DNA from: Zarea fungicola | Lineage: Eukaryota > Ascomycota > Sordariomycetes > Hypocreales > Cordycipitaceae | Assembly (NCBI GenBank): GCA_900169235.1 | Contig: FWCC01000085.1 | Span: forward strand, 124,001-188,000 | Direction of reading: 5' to 3' | Length of the DNA stretch: 64,000 nt | Part shown: one piece after another, positions 47,639-59,655 of the stretch | Position numbering within the stretch: the first letter of the stretch is position 1 | Layout: every line of letters begins with the position of its first letter | Notes under the pieces: generated by a model | Seen by the model: the letters and a program-made list of their open reading frames with translations, nothing else | What the model was told of the DNA's origin: nothing | The model's database searches: none | Made by a program: the position numbers and the translations under genes

Positions 47639-50600
47639 GGACCTTCGATATCAATAGACACAGGCTGTTCAGGTGGCATGGCCGCAGTTGTTCAAGCGTG
47701 CCACGCTCTGCGCTCAGGGCAGTCCGACATGGCCTTGGCCGGAGCGGCCAACCTCATGTTAAGTCCCGACCACATGATTTCCATGAGCAACCTGCACATG
47801 CTGAACAAGGATGGCCGATCCTATTCCTTTGACAACCGAGGCGAGGGATATGGCCGAGGCGAAGGCATTGCCACATTGGTTATCAAGCGGCTGGATGATG
47901 CCATCAAAGCCAATGATCCCATTCGCGCTGTTCTTCACGATGCGTCCATCAATCAGGACGGCCATACGGCGGGCATAACACTTCCTAGTGGCGCAGCTCA
48001 AGAGGCGTTAGAACGCCAAGTGTGGAGTAATCTAAACCTGAATCCGCAGGACGTGGGCTATGTTGAGGCACATGGCACAGGAACGCTGGCAGGCGATGGC
48101 GCCGAGCTGGACGCCATTTCTCGCGTCTTTTGCCAAGATCGTGACGCGGCCTCACCTCTGATTGTCGGATCTATCAAATCCAATATTGGCCATCTAGAGA
48201 GCGTGAGTGGGCTAGCGGCCATGATTAAAGGTATTTTGATCCTGGAGAACCGCTTTATTCCACCCAACGTCAACTTTGAGCACCCGAAAGCCAACCTGTA
48301 TCTTGAGAAGAGAAAGATCAAGGTCCCACAAACTCTACAACCCTGGCCTGAGGCGAAAACAGCACGAGTTTCGGTAAATAGCTTTGGTTACGGAGGCACC
48401 AATGCCCACGCCATCTTGGAGCGCCCGGTATTGAGAAACATCGACGAGGCCATCTCCGAGGATATTCCTCGCCTGTTTACCATTTCTGCTGCAAGCCAGG
48501 CATCGCTGGAAAGCACGCTGGCAAGAATGGTAGAATGGGTCTCACAACACAACGACCGGAACTCTCTAAGAGATCTTGCCTACACACTGTCGGAACGTCG
48601 CTCAATAATGCCGTGGCGCTTTAGCTGTGTCGCAAGTAATCCACAAGAACTCCTCGACGCTGTGGAGAAGGCATCACATAACGTGGATTCCAGTAACAGA
48701 ATTTCGCCAGACTTTAAGATTAACTTTATTTTTACCGGTCAAGGAGCCCAATGGGCTGGAATGGGCCGAGAGCTCCTTGCCGACCCCGTCTTTCGCGAAT
48801 CCATCCGCCAATCTAGCGATATTCTCACAGAGCTCGGATCAGCATGGGACCTGGTGGAAGAACTGCTCCGTGACAAGCAAACTTCTCGACTAGGAGAGGC
48901 AGAAGTGGCGCAGCCTGCCACAATGGCGGTCCAGATTGCTCTAGTAGACTTGGCCCGTCAGTGGGGAGTTTTGCCAGATGCAGTTATTGGTCACTCTAGT
49001 GGTGAGATTGCCGCAGCATACAGTGCAGGTTACCTCTCCCATCAGCAGGCCATGACAGCATCATATTATCGTGGTTTCTCCTCGGCTATTGCGAAAGAGA
49101 AGGGATTTGAGAATGGCAGTATGCTGGCCGTCGGCGTTGGAGAGGATGTCATCTCTCCGTATCTGAAACGACTAAAGCAAGGAATTGCCATTGTTGCCTG
49201 CCAAAATAGCCCGAGCAGTGTAACCATTTCTGGAGATGGTGCCGCAATTTCCGAACTTTCAGATCTTCTGAACCAGGATGACATTTTTAACAGAAAGCTT
49301 CTTGTTGACACTGCATATCACTCTCACCATATGCAAGCCGCTGCGGAAGAGTACAGAAGCAGTCTCGGCAATATCTCCCAACCCACATCCCCAAGCACTA
49401 CAGTCAAGATGTTCTCCTCAGTAACAGGGTCCCTAAAGTCGAGTCAATTTGATGCCGATTACTGGGTCTCGAATCTCGTGAATCCTGTGAGGTTCTGCGA
49501 TGCTCTACAGTCTCTGTGCCGAGCAGACAATGCGTCTTCACGAGCCATGCAAGCCCACCACATATTTATTGAAATTGGGCCTCATACAGCGTTGGCAGGA
49601 CCCGTACGGCAATGCATTGCGGACTTGCCAGAGCCGCTCCCCTATAGCTACACAGGAGTGCTCGCCCGCGGAAGTGCAGCCATCCAAAGTGCATTGAACA
49701 TGGCTAGCAGCTTGTTTTCTCGTGGTTGTTCACTTGATATGACTGCTGTCGCAGCTTCGGACCCGACATGGAAGAATGCAACCGTTTTGCGCAACCTCCC
49801 TTCCTATTCGTGGGATCACAGGAAGAGACACTGGCACGAATCCCGCCTGAGTAGAGATTATCGTCTGAGAAAGCATCCATATCACGACATTCTCGGCACT
49901 CGAATGACGGACAACACGCCTCTAAGACCTGTATGGAGGCATATGGTTGGCGTCGAGGGCCTTCCATGGCTTAGGGATCATGCAGTTGACGGATTAATCG
50001 TCTTTCCTGGTTCTGGGTATCTCTGCATGGCAATGGAAGGTGCTCTGCAACTAGCATTGGATCGCTACCCAGACCGCAAGATTCGTCGTGTTAGGTTGCA
50101 AAATATTGAGTTTCTCAAAGGCCTTGTGATTCCCGAAGGCCGTGCCAGAGTGGAAGTTCAGCTAGCTTTTAGCTCCGAAGGGTCCAACAACGGCGGTGCG
50201 ATGAAGCACACCTTCTCCGTCACTGCCTTTACTGGAGATGAGAATTGGAATGAGAATTGCCGTGGATTGGTATCGGTCGAATTCGTCTCGGATTTACAAC
50301 GGCAGAGCTTCGAGCGCTTGATCACATTCGAAGAAGCGTCCGCCCAGCTCGACCCGGCTTCCACCAGGCGCATCCAGTCACACAACTTGTACCAAGAGCT
50401 TCAGCAAGTTGGCAATGCGTACGGCCCTAGCTTTTCTGGCATTGAGGAAATGCAGATAGGCGACGATATTGCTATATCCACTGTTGCGATCCCTGATGTG
50501 CAATCTGTCATGCCAGCGAACCACATGCGACCGCACGTCATTCATCCTACTACTCTGGACATTCTATTGCATAGTAGTCTGCCGCTGGTAAATCAAAAGC

Positions 50601-53600
50601 TCGGCGCAGGCTCTGTCATGCCTGTTCGCATAGAAGACATGACCCTCTCCCTGGAGATGGGGAACGCGCCCGGCACTATGCTATCAACTGTAGCCACTTT
50701 AACTTCGAGCCACTTCCGGGCCGCAGAGGCAGATATGGTCGTGTTCCCCGGTGAAAGGGTCTTAACAGCGAGTCCGATTCTTTCTGTTACTGGAATGGAG
50801 TTGCGAAGTCTGGCCGTGCAGTCGCTAGAGGATCTAGATATCCCAGCTGGACGAGATATCTGCTATCGGGTACAGTGGGTACCAGACGAGAGATTTATTT
50901 GCGCGGAGTCTCTTCAATCATCTGAGCCAGAAGCACCAAATGAGCCACTGAGTCGCTGCTACAGTCTGCTTTCAGAGTACTTGAAGTACAAATGTTTAAA
51001 GCAGTCGGGTCTCTCCGTCTTGGAGATAGGTGATGGCACAAGTGATGCTACTGGAGATATCCTTCAAGCTCTGCAATCCCATGGAAGTCTTCCTGATGCC
51101 TATGATTTCACGTCTCCAACTTTGCCCGAAAATATCCCTTCTAAGCTACAGGAATGGTCTAGTCTTGTTAGTTTCCGAGAATTGGATATCGGCAAGGACC
51201 TGGTTAATCAGGGGTTCCAGCGGAACTCCTACGATGTCGTTGTCGCTTGCAACATACTCCGAATCGCCTCGGATATGGAAGTTGAGCTGTCCAGGGTACA
51301 TCAGCTCTTGAAGCCCGATGGTGTTATGCTATTGATCCACGACACTGAGCCACTGTTTACAGATGTACTTTTGGGGTCGCTATCTCAAGCCTCCTTCAAG
51401 GTGCAACTCACTACACAGTTAGACAATCTCACTTTCACTGTGGCACGAGCTATTAATGATGATTCTGTACGCTTCATCAAGGTCAGATTTATCGTTTCAC
51501 CCAGCTTACCTCGCAACTTGAGAACTGTCATCGCCGAAATGTGTGGTACTCTCAGCTTGCATGGTGTGCAACTCTCGGCAGTAACATCAACTTCCTGGGA
51601 CACAAAACAGCCATATGACGATGCCATCAATGTCGTAATCGACGACGGATCCAATCCAATTCTCTCCCGCAATGATGCAGAACAATTTCAGCAAGTCGTC
51701 GACCTGTTGCAGAGGCGTTCCAACGTTCTTTGGGTAAGCATGCAAAACAACGAGAATGACGTTGTAAGCCCCAAGAAGCACCTCATCACCGGGCTGGCAC
51801 GAACCGCGCATGCAGAAAATGAACATCTTGAGATGGTAACGGTGGATGTGCAAGAAACAGTCACGCCAGAGGTTTCCTCAAAACTACTCGACTTCTTGGC
51901 TGATATCATTATTCACTTCCCCAAGAAAGGAGCGCCACGAGAGAGAGAATATGTGTACACTGGCACAAACGTTCTGGTTCCAAGAGTAATGCCCAACAAC
52001 ACTTTGAATCTCCAAATATCTCGCAGGGACGTCATGACCACAAAGGCCGAGAGCTTCACTAGCCCCGAGTTGCCGCTTAGGCTTACTGCGCAAAAGGATA
52101 ACTCTGCACAAGTTGTTTTCGTGGAGGATGAAAGCCATCGAGACGCGCTTGGAGAGGACTTTGTTGAAATTGAAGTCAAGGCATTTGGAGTGTCCTCGAA
52201 ATTGAAAAACAGCGTCGGAGTTAATGAGTACGCCGGAGTTGTTGCGGCGATAGGCTCGAACGTTTCTACTTTCAAAGTTGGCGACCGTGTGGTTGGCTGG
52301 GGAGGAGCGTCTTATGCGAACCGCCCAAGAGTCCTGGCATCGCAACTGCAGCTCTTGCCAGATCATGTTTCCTTCACTGATGCTGCTATATTGCCTATTT
52401 CCTTTATGACAGCCTGTCATGCGCTAATCGCGATCGCGGACGTCCAGCCTGGACAGCTTGTTTTGATCGACGGCGCCGCTAGTGCCATTGGCCAGGCCGC
52501 TCTGTCCGTGGCTCAGTATCTTGGGGCTCGCATTATTGTGTCTGTCAATAGATCAGATGAGGCCACATTTTTGCGAGACTCTTTCAATATCCCTTTGAGT
52601 CATATTGTTGCCCGCGACAGCCCGTTTCTCAAAGACCAATTACGAAAGATTTCTAGTCGCGGTGGAATTGACTTTGTTCTTGGCTGTGCTCGATCAACAG
52701 TTCCTTATGAGATTGTCAAGGCTCAAAACCCGTTTGGGACATTGGTGCAAATTGGAAGCCGAGGAAGTGTGCAACTTGTTAATGGAACCGTGTCGACGTT
52801 TGATATCGGATCTCTCATTGAGGCAAGCCCAAAGAAAGCGTCCAAGCTGCTTGAGCAAGTCATGGAAATGGCTTCTCACGGGTTGGCTTTGGCGCCACTT
52901 GGAGTAACAATTCTGCCAATGACTAAGCTCGACGAAGCGATCAGACAATCTCGCCAAGATGGCATGAGCAAATATGTTGTCCAAGTTGAAAAGAACTCCA
53001 TCGTCAAGACGGCTAGGCCAAGTTACAGTCTACCAAGACTTGACGTCGACGCCACATATGTTATTGCCGGTGGATTGGGTGATTTAGGTCGTAGGATGCT
53101 ACGTCTTTTGGCCAAGGGAGGCGCCAAATGTCTAGTCACGCTTTCCAGGAGCGGTTCCAACTCTGCTGAAAGTCAAAACATTGAGAGGGAATGTCAAAGT
53201 CTTAGTCCTGGATTGGTGCTGCACTGCGTCAAGTGCGATGTTTCCCAAGAGGGAAACGTCAGAGCAGCACTGGATACGATCAAAGCCACTGGATTGCCAC
53301 CGGTCAAAGGCGTCATACAAGCAAGCGTTGTTCTCCAAGACTCTACTCTCGATACCATGACTGCAGAAACATTCAATAACGTCCTGGAAGCCAAGGCGGT
53401 TGGCACTTTGAATCTTCAAAAGGTCTTCGCAGGAGAAGATTTGAGTTTTTTCATTTCACTGTCGTCCGCAGTAAACATCATTGGAACCGCCGGTCAAGCC
53501 AACTATAATGCAGCAAACTCGCTACAGGATGCACTCGCTCAATTTGAGAAAAAGTCAGGTTGCTTCTACATGACGCTCAATATTGGTGTAATTGAAGACG

Positions 53601-54269
53601 GTCTTGTCAACAACACGGCCATCATTCAATCACTGAGGCGTCAAGGACTGACGACAATATACCCAGATGAATTAGCAGCATTCTTGGAGTATTCGCTCAG
53701 CGTCGAGGCGCGCCAAGCTGGGTGCCACCAGGCCGTTATAGGTTTCACCCCCGAAAGTCTATCAGAGACTACTGCTATCAGCGGTGCCGCACACACCCTC
53801 ATGTTCACCCATGTCCGCTCAACTGCCAACGCGCAAGGCGCAGGCCCAACTGACGAAATCAAGACGTTTAAAGATCTTGTTGGAGAGACGGATGACAAGG
53901 ATGAGATAGAAGCCTTTGTTGCCCAGGTTATTGGTGCAAAGATAGCCGATCTTATGTCGATTGACGCTGCCGATGTGAATCTCGCTGAGTCTATGACGGA
54001 CTTTGGTCTCGATTCGCTAATCGCTATTGAACTGCGTAATTGGATTATGAGGGAGTTTAGCGCTCCCATCCAATCTTCAGAGGTTTTGGACAGCCCAAGT
54101 ATATGGAGCCTGGCGCAAAAAGTGACTTTACGTTCTAGTCTTACAAATGATGACAGTTCCGATAATCATAGCAGCAGCGCGGCAATCGGTTCGTCGACTC
54201 AGCCAACAACGCGATCGCCCTCTCAAGATCCCCAAAACAGAAAGCGGCCGCTTCCAGTTCCGGATCTTG

Positions 54270-55972
54270 AAAGTACTTTGAGCATGTTTGTTGACTCACG
54301 GAGAGCGGTTTCCTCGCCAGAGGAGTTGGAGGAAACAGAGCGTGTTGTGCGGGAATTTGTCGAATCAGGAAAGGAACTGGTGCGTGTTCTAAAGGACGAT
54401 CCGTCAGCTCCTGATTCGCGACTCAACTTTTACGACGATTACATCCATCTAGAGCGTCGAGAGCCTCTTCAAGACCACGCACTTTTCTACATTGGACATC
54501 TTACCGGCGGCGCACCGAGACATTCCCAGTCCGAGCGAGCTGCTATCATTACCGTAGCTGCGCTGAAGTTTAAGAAGCGTCTGGAGAATGGAACGTTGGA
54601 GGCAAACACACTCAACGACATTCCACTGTGCATGGAAACATTACAGTGGTTGTTTCACACGACTCAGGAGCCAGGGCAAGAGCTCGACATGGCCCGGAAA
54701 TACCTTCCTAATACCAACGTTGTTGTAATGCGAAGAGGTCATTTATACGTTATTGAAGTGCACGAAGACGATGATTACGCATCTCTCAACAGCATATTCT
54801 TGGATATTCTCACCTTCTCAGAGCAAGCCATACCATCCGTGTCCGTTTTGACAACCAAGAGGCGAGATCAGTGGGCTTTCTTGCGCTCACAGCTCAGCAT
54901 CTTGGGCTCCAACGAGGCTGTTCTAAAGACTATCGAGTCTGCTGCATTCGTCGTTTCGTTAGACGACACTGCGCCTCAAACTTCATCTGAACGGTCTACT
55001 TCAATTCTCATGAATGACTGCCATCTCACCAACCGCTGGTTAGACAAGATGTTGATGTTCACCGTGGCAGCCAATGGCGTGTCTTCTCTTGTGGGAGAAA
55101 ACTCGAAACTCGATGGACTGAGCACGAGACAGCTAAGTGAATGCATTACCGACGAAATATTCGGCACTCAAACCGTGGGTATCAAGCGCGATAGCTTGTC
55201 GGCAATGCGTCAGCTCACGCTGGAGACATCGCCTGCAATGGAGCAAGCAATACATGAACAGACAGCGTCTAATCTCGCTCGTTACAAGCCAATTGGATCA
55301 ACGCGGGACCATTATGCAGCGCTGAGTCGGTCATTCCTCGGCAGTAAAGGAATGCGTTCCAAAGGTACGGTTCTGATTGCCATTCTGATGGCCAGTCGTA
55401 TGTTTTATGGCCACTTTGAGCCAGTCTGGGAGACGGTCACGCTCGCCAAGTATGACAAGGGCCGAATCGATTGGCTTCAGAGCTTGACGTGGGATATTAA
55501 GAGCTGGATCGATGCTGCTCTGATATTTAGGCGGAATGGCAAGGGCGACCTCGTCAATTTGGCGAGCAAGCTCAAGGATGCCGCCACTGGCCACGTGCAG
55601 GCATTACGACGGGTCGCTGATGGTCACGGATATGTTGAGCCTCTCTATTCTCTCTTGGGCTACGCATTGGCCGAGGGGAAGCCGCTTCCGCCATTGTTTG
55701 AGTCCGCCGCATGGAAGCAATGTGACAGACATCTTTCGCCTAAAAAGATGAAGACGGACTGCCTAGGATCTGGCGGCTACTTGCGCATGCAGGAGGGCGG
55801 ATTTTTAATGCCCAATCGGGACACCGTTTTTATTCACTATGAGGTTCATCATGAAGATCCATTGATTAGTCTACAGGGAGGGGAGGAAGAAGTTGTGCGG
55901 TTTCAAAGCTGTTTGGAGGAGGCTATCAAGGTTATACGGACTGTCATCGAGCTAGGCATCAAAAGCACGTAG
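54270..55972 (+). other. cAT domain with His-to-Asn at catalytic position
   Basis: The domain carries the carnitine/choline acyltransferase signature NRWLDKMLMFTVAANG followed by VGENSKLDG. In active enzymes the second motif has His (GEHS...DG). The Asn codon AAC is at 55100-55102. The rest of the domain, to the natural stop at 55972, is uninterrupted. In characterised fungal cAT-PKSs this domain releases the chain by transesterification. Confidence 0.75.
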
Positions 55973-57364
55973 TTTTGAGCGTGATTTGTAGCTTTAAACA
56001 TGGAATTCTTTATTCAAGGTTGTTAGTGTATTATTAAAGTCAGTTTCTAGGTCGCTTTTAATAATTTCAGATACACTCACTCTATGGAGTCATGCGAGGA
56101 GGTAATAAAGTGGGCATAGTGCTAGTATCGGGTGTGCCACTTACTACCTAGCCCGGAGCAAGTTTGTTGATGGAAATCAATGAAATGCAGACATACCGTA
56201 CCAAGTGACAGACTCAAGACGGTGAACATTGCTAGTAAATAGCCTGTTTGGACATGGAAGCACCAGGCGTGTTGGTTCATCATGGCTTATACGACTTAGT
56301 TTTATTCTTTGCCACTATTTGACGTCTATGCGAGCTGGCGCAGTCTAGTTGAGCTCTAGACGCGGCGCTGTCGCCAGGATTAGGTCGGTTACTGATATTC
56401 TCCGGCTCGACTGAGCTTTTCGGCGAATAGTACGGCGAAGACCTGTGGAAAGGTGCTGTGAGAGTCCTTTGGAAAGCTGAACTCTGCATTGGGACAGTCC
56501 CGTAGCGCAGTGAATAACTTCTTGAGCGGCATTTACGCAGTCTAATTCTCCGCTGTGCAAGTCAATTACTCTATTCGGTTACATGACATTATGTCAATGA
56601 ATTAATTCTTTCTCTGTTTGAATAGTTTAGCTCCAGGCTCCTTTAGTGCCAAAGGTGTGAGATGTCAGACGAAGCATGTGGGTATCACTTGTACAGCGCT
56701 TTCTGTTTCCGAAAGGGCCAATATTCTTTATTAGTTTGGTTGATAGCATGACATGACTACCCACAGCTAGACTTTGCTGACTCGGCCTTTCCTGATTCGG
56801 TTGTGCATGGATTGAGCAGCCCAGGTTATCAGCTAACCAGTTTTGTCCGTAAGGAGGGATGGAGTGCGGCGGACGAGCCACCGGGATCGACAAGTATTGT
56901 CGTAAAATTGCACCATAGAAAGAAGGTGAAATGATCAAAGACAACCGCAGGACAAATAGGACCATTCCGTAGCAACGATGAAGTCATCTTGCATTTGACT
57001 CGAGTATATCCTTCTCGGAATTTCTTCTGCTTAAGAGAGACTGCAAAACTTTCTCAATCATTAGGTTCCTTCATTTCTGACCGTGTAGCAAGCAATAAGC
57101 ATGCCCCAAGCCCAATGAGAGGCCGATAGTTAAGAGCTCGGTTGATTTACTACGGAGGAGAAGCATCTTTGCCACCGCCATGCGCTAGTGGACGGATTAT
57201 TAGAGTCCTGTTGCTATTTCAGGATTCAAGCGTAGTGACATACCATACTATCAGGGCAATATCTGCTAGCTAAAGAGGCAAATAAACCCCACAGCCCAGC
57301 TCGCTGAAGTTGAAACTTGCATAATTGAAGCAGCAATTGCGCACAAACAGATACTCAATTAGTC
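55973..57364. other. Intergenic, 1.4 kb
   Basis: Between the PKS stop and the cluster regulator. Only short frames (56280-56965, minus) without recognisable motifs. Confidence 0.5.
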
Positions 57365-58905
57365 ATGCCACCACGTCGATCACACAAAAAGTCCCGTACG
57401 GGATGCCTCACATGCAAGAGTAGAAAGATTAAGGTGCGTTTACCAGAGCGATTGCTGATAACCCTCTCCCGGCCCATGTCGCGTTGTGCCATGTCGCGCA
57501 CCAATACAAGCGCTGTTGACTACACCACTTGCACAGAGATAGCTGACCCGGCCTTCAGTGCGATGAGATTCACCCGCGCTGTGGTCAATGTGCTAAACAT
57601 GACCGTAAATGTGGCTTCGAACTCGTGAAGGCAGCCGCAATTGAAGCATCATCCGAACCTGTTTCGTTGCCGAGCCCTGCCAGTAGCCACCGCAGCAATC
57701 ACAGCCGCCATACTGCGAGTACTACTGGTGGTAAAAAAGTCAATAGCTCACAGCCATCGCCATACAAGCAATTACCCTCTATTATTATGCAGCCCACCTC
57801 GACACCCCCAGCAATAGCATCGCTGCAAAGCCCATTCACCGAAGGCATTCAAACCAGTCACGCATCGACTCGTACATCTCCAGTCGACCGCATACTTGAA
57901 CTCCGCCTTTGGCACCATTTCGTGACAAATACCTATCAGTCACTCCTGCAAAGCATCCCAGGCGCAAACGATGTTTGGAAACAGGAAATGCTACAGTTGG
58001 CTCTCTCTGGGAAGACATACCTCGCAGACGCCATCCTCGCTATATCAGCTTTGCACCTAAGATCGTTCAACCCCAACGACACAGCTTTGGACCTGGCCTC
58101 ACATATATACTCTGCCTCGGCTTTAGCCGATTACCGTTCTTCATTAATTGGTGGCATCAACGAAGATAACGCGGAAGCTCTCCTCCTCACGGCGTGCTTG
58201 ATTGCTTTTAAAGCCATAGCGTCTCGTATTTTCATCAACGGCAGAAGAGATGAGAACAATACCGGATATCCGTTGCCGCTGGCCTGGTTCCATGCCTTCC
58301 AAGGAATCAAAACTATTGCCGCAGTCTCGTGGCCGTGGGTGTCCAACTCCGGAATTGCTGTCGCAGTTATTAACTCGGAAATATTTTCTCAGCTTGATTT
58401 AAGCTTTCAAGGCTCAAACTCTTTCTTCGGCCATCTCCTTGACGACGTTGAGGATGAATTTCTTTTAGAAGACCCGTTAGTAAATTCCATGTCTCAACAA
58501 GGGTACATACATGCAGTGTCCATTCTCAATTGGGCGCACCAGAGTCCATACCCGCTCGCAGCACTCGCCTTCCCCGCCGCTGTTTCAAACCGCTTTGTTC
58601 AGCTTCTTGAAGCCAAGCGTCCCCGAGCCCTAGCCATTGTTGCCTGCTTCTTTGCTCTGTTAAAGCGCATAGATAATGTCTGGTGGCTGGGAGATGTCGC
58701 TCGGCGCGAAGTGACGGGCATCATCAGCATGTTCAAGCCCGGCTCTGGCTGGTGGCGGCACTTGGAATGGCCGATCCGGATTGCGCTGTGGGATGGCGAC
58801 GGCGGCGGCATCCCGGCCTCCGTATGGGGTGCCAAGTGCGAGGAGCCTACGGATAAACTTGGCGAGCTCAATACAATGGCAAGCCAGACCACGCTGCTGG
58901 CGTGA
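57365..58905 (+). CDS. Zn2Cys6 transcription factor, probable cluster regulator
   Basis: Exon 1 is 57365..57433 and exon 2 is 57559..58905, with a 125-nt intron splitting the zinc cluster; 471 residues. Spliced, the cluster reads SRTGCLTCKSRKIK then CDEIHPRCGQCAKHDRKCGF (CX2CX6CX5CX2CX6C). The middle is Ser/Pro-rich. The C-terminal domain opens with ELRLWHHFVTNTYQSLL and contains AILAISALHLRSFNP, as in the Upc2-like subgroup of regulators. Its position between PKS and P450 makes it the best candidate for pathway control. No defect is visible. Confidence 0.85.
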
Positions 58906-59655
58906 CTCAGTCGAACAATCTCTTGTGTACCGAAAAGTTACGATAGATGTCACCGGCAAGCTAGAACCCATTGCTGTTCTCCCGGATTAGGCATTGGTTG
59001 CCTTGAGCGAGCAGTTGATTCATGGAGTCCGCACGAGGCATTATAACAGCGAGGCCTGATTATGATTAACGGTTAAAGACAACAGAAATGAAAACTAGAT
59101 TTCAGATTTCATAAAACACAACACTGGCGTTAGGCATCACCATTCAAGTGCCTAGGACGTTAAATGAACGGAAGTGGCTGCATAGCTGTTGGGCTTCGGT
59201 GTTTTGTCCGCGGCACCACTTTCATTATAGATAGCTGTCTCTATACCTGAATAAAGGCCATATTAGTGTTTGTCGTGGAGAAATTGTCATACAAGAGTCC
59301 GATCCAACTGAAGTTTGGCCTGTGCAGCGTTCAATATTAATCCCAACCGTATCTTGTATTCTAGACCATGCGAGGCGAGAGGCAACTGAGTAGTCCATAT
59401 TTATGCATCTAGATTAAAACATGATTGTAAAAAAGGAAATTGAAATGGAAATCGCCTAGGTCTTTATCCTAGCGGAAGAATCTCACTAATATGATCCCAG
59501 CCCAGGGCTATTAAATCACGCATCATCGCCCATTATTGGTTTGATTCAATGTTGTTTTAGAATGAGGAACCACGATCTATATCTTGGACAGGCCAACTTG
59601 CGCGCCCGAATTTTAACCTACAGAATACATAGAGGTCTTCATCTGTGCGACGAGC
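58906..59655. other. Convergent intergenic region
   Basis: 750 nt between the 3' ends of the regulator and the P450. No gene is supported. Confidence 0.5.

Larger units (their letters stand above)
47129..55972 (+). pseudogene. HR-PKS with C-terminal carnitine acyltransferase domain; in-frame stop in KS
   Basis: One frame of 2,947 codons is broken only by TAA at 47636-47638 (codon 170). Domains by codon: KS ~7-430 (IDTGCSGG, EAHGTGT and NIGHLE catalytic positions all present after the stop); AT ~530-850 (GQGAQWAGMG, GHSSGE); DH ~915-1230 (HAVDGLIVFP, HPTTLDILLH); shortened methyltransferase-like ~1275-1440 with GDGTSD in place of GxGTGG; ER ~1645-1955 (LIDGAASAIGQAA); KR ~1970-2160 (VIAGGLGDLG, ANYNAANS); ACP ~2265-2330 (FGLDSL); cAT ~2380-2947. 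Codon 2658 of the cAT is Asn where carnitine acyltransferases have the catalytic His (VGENSKLDG). Domain order matches known fungal cAT-fused HR-PKSs such as Tv6-931. The long intact frames argue the lesion is recent, an assembly error, or bypassed. Confidence 0.85.

Noticed and set aside
47579..47639. A 61-nt GT-AG intron (GTAACA...TATAAG) that would remove the PKS stop codon.
   Set aside because: Its length is not a multiple of three, so it shifts the frame, and it deletes conserved ketosynthase sequence (VTGTGEAILANRIS).
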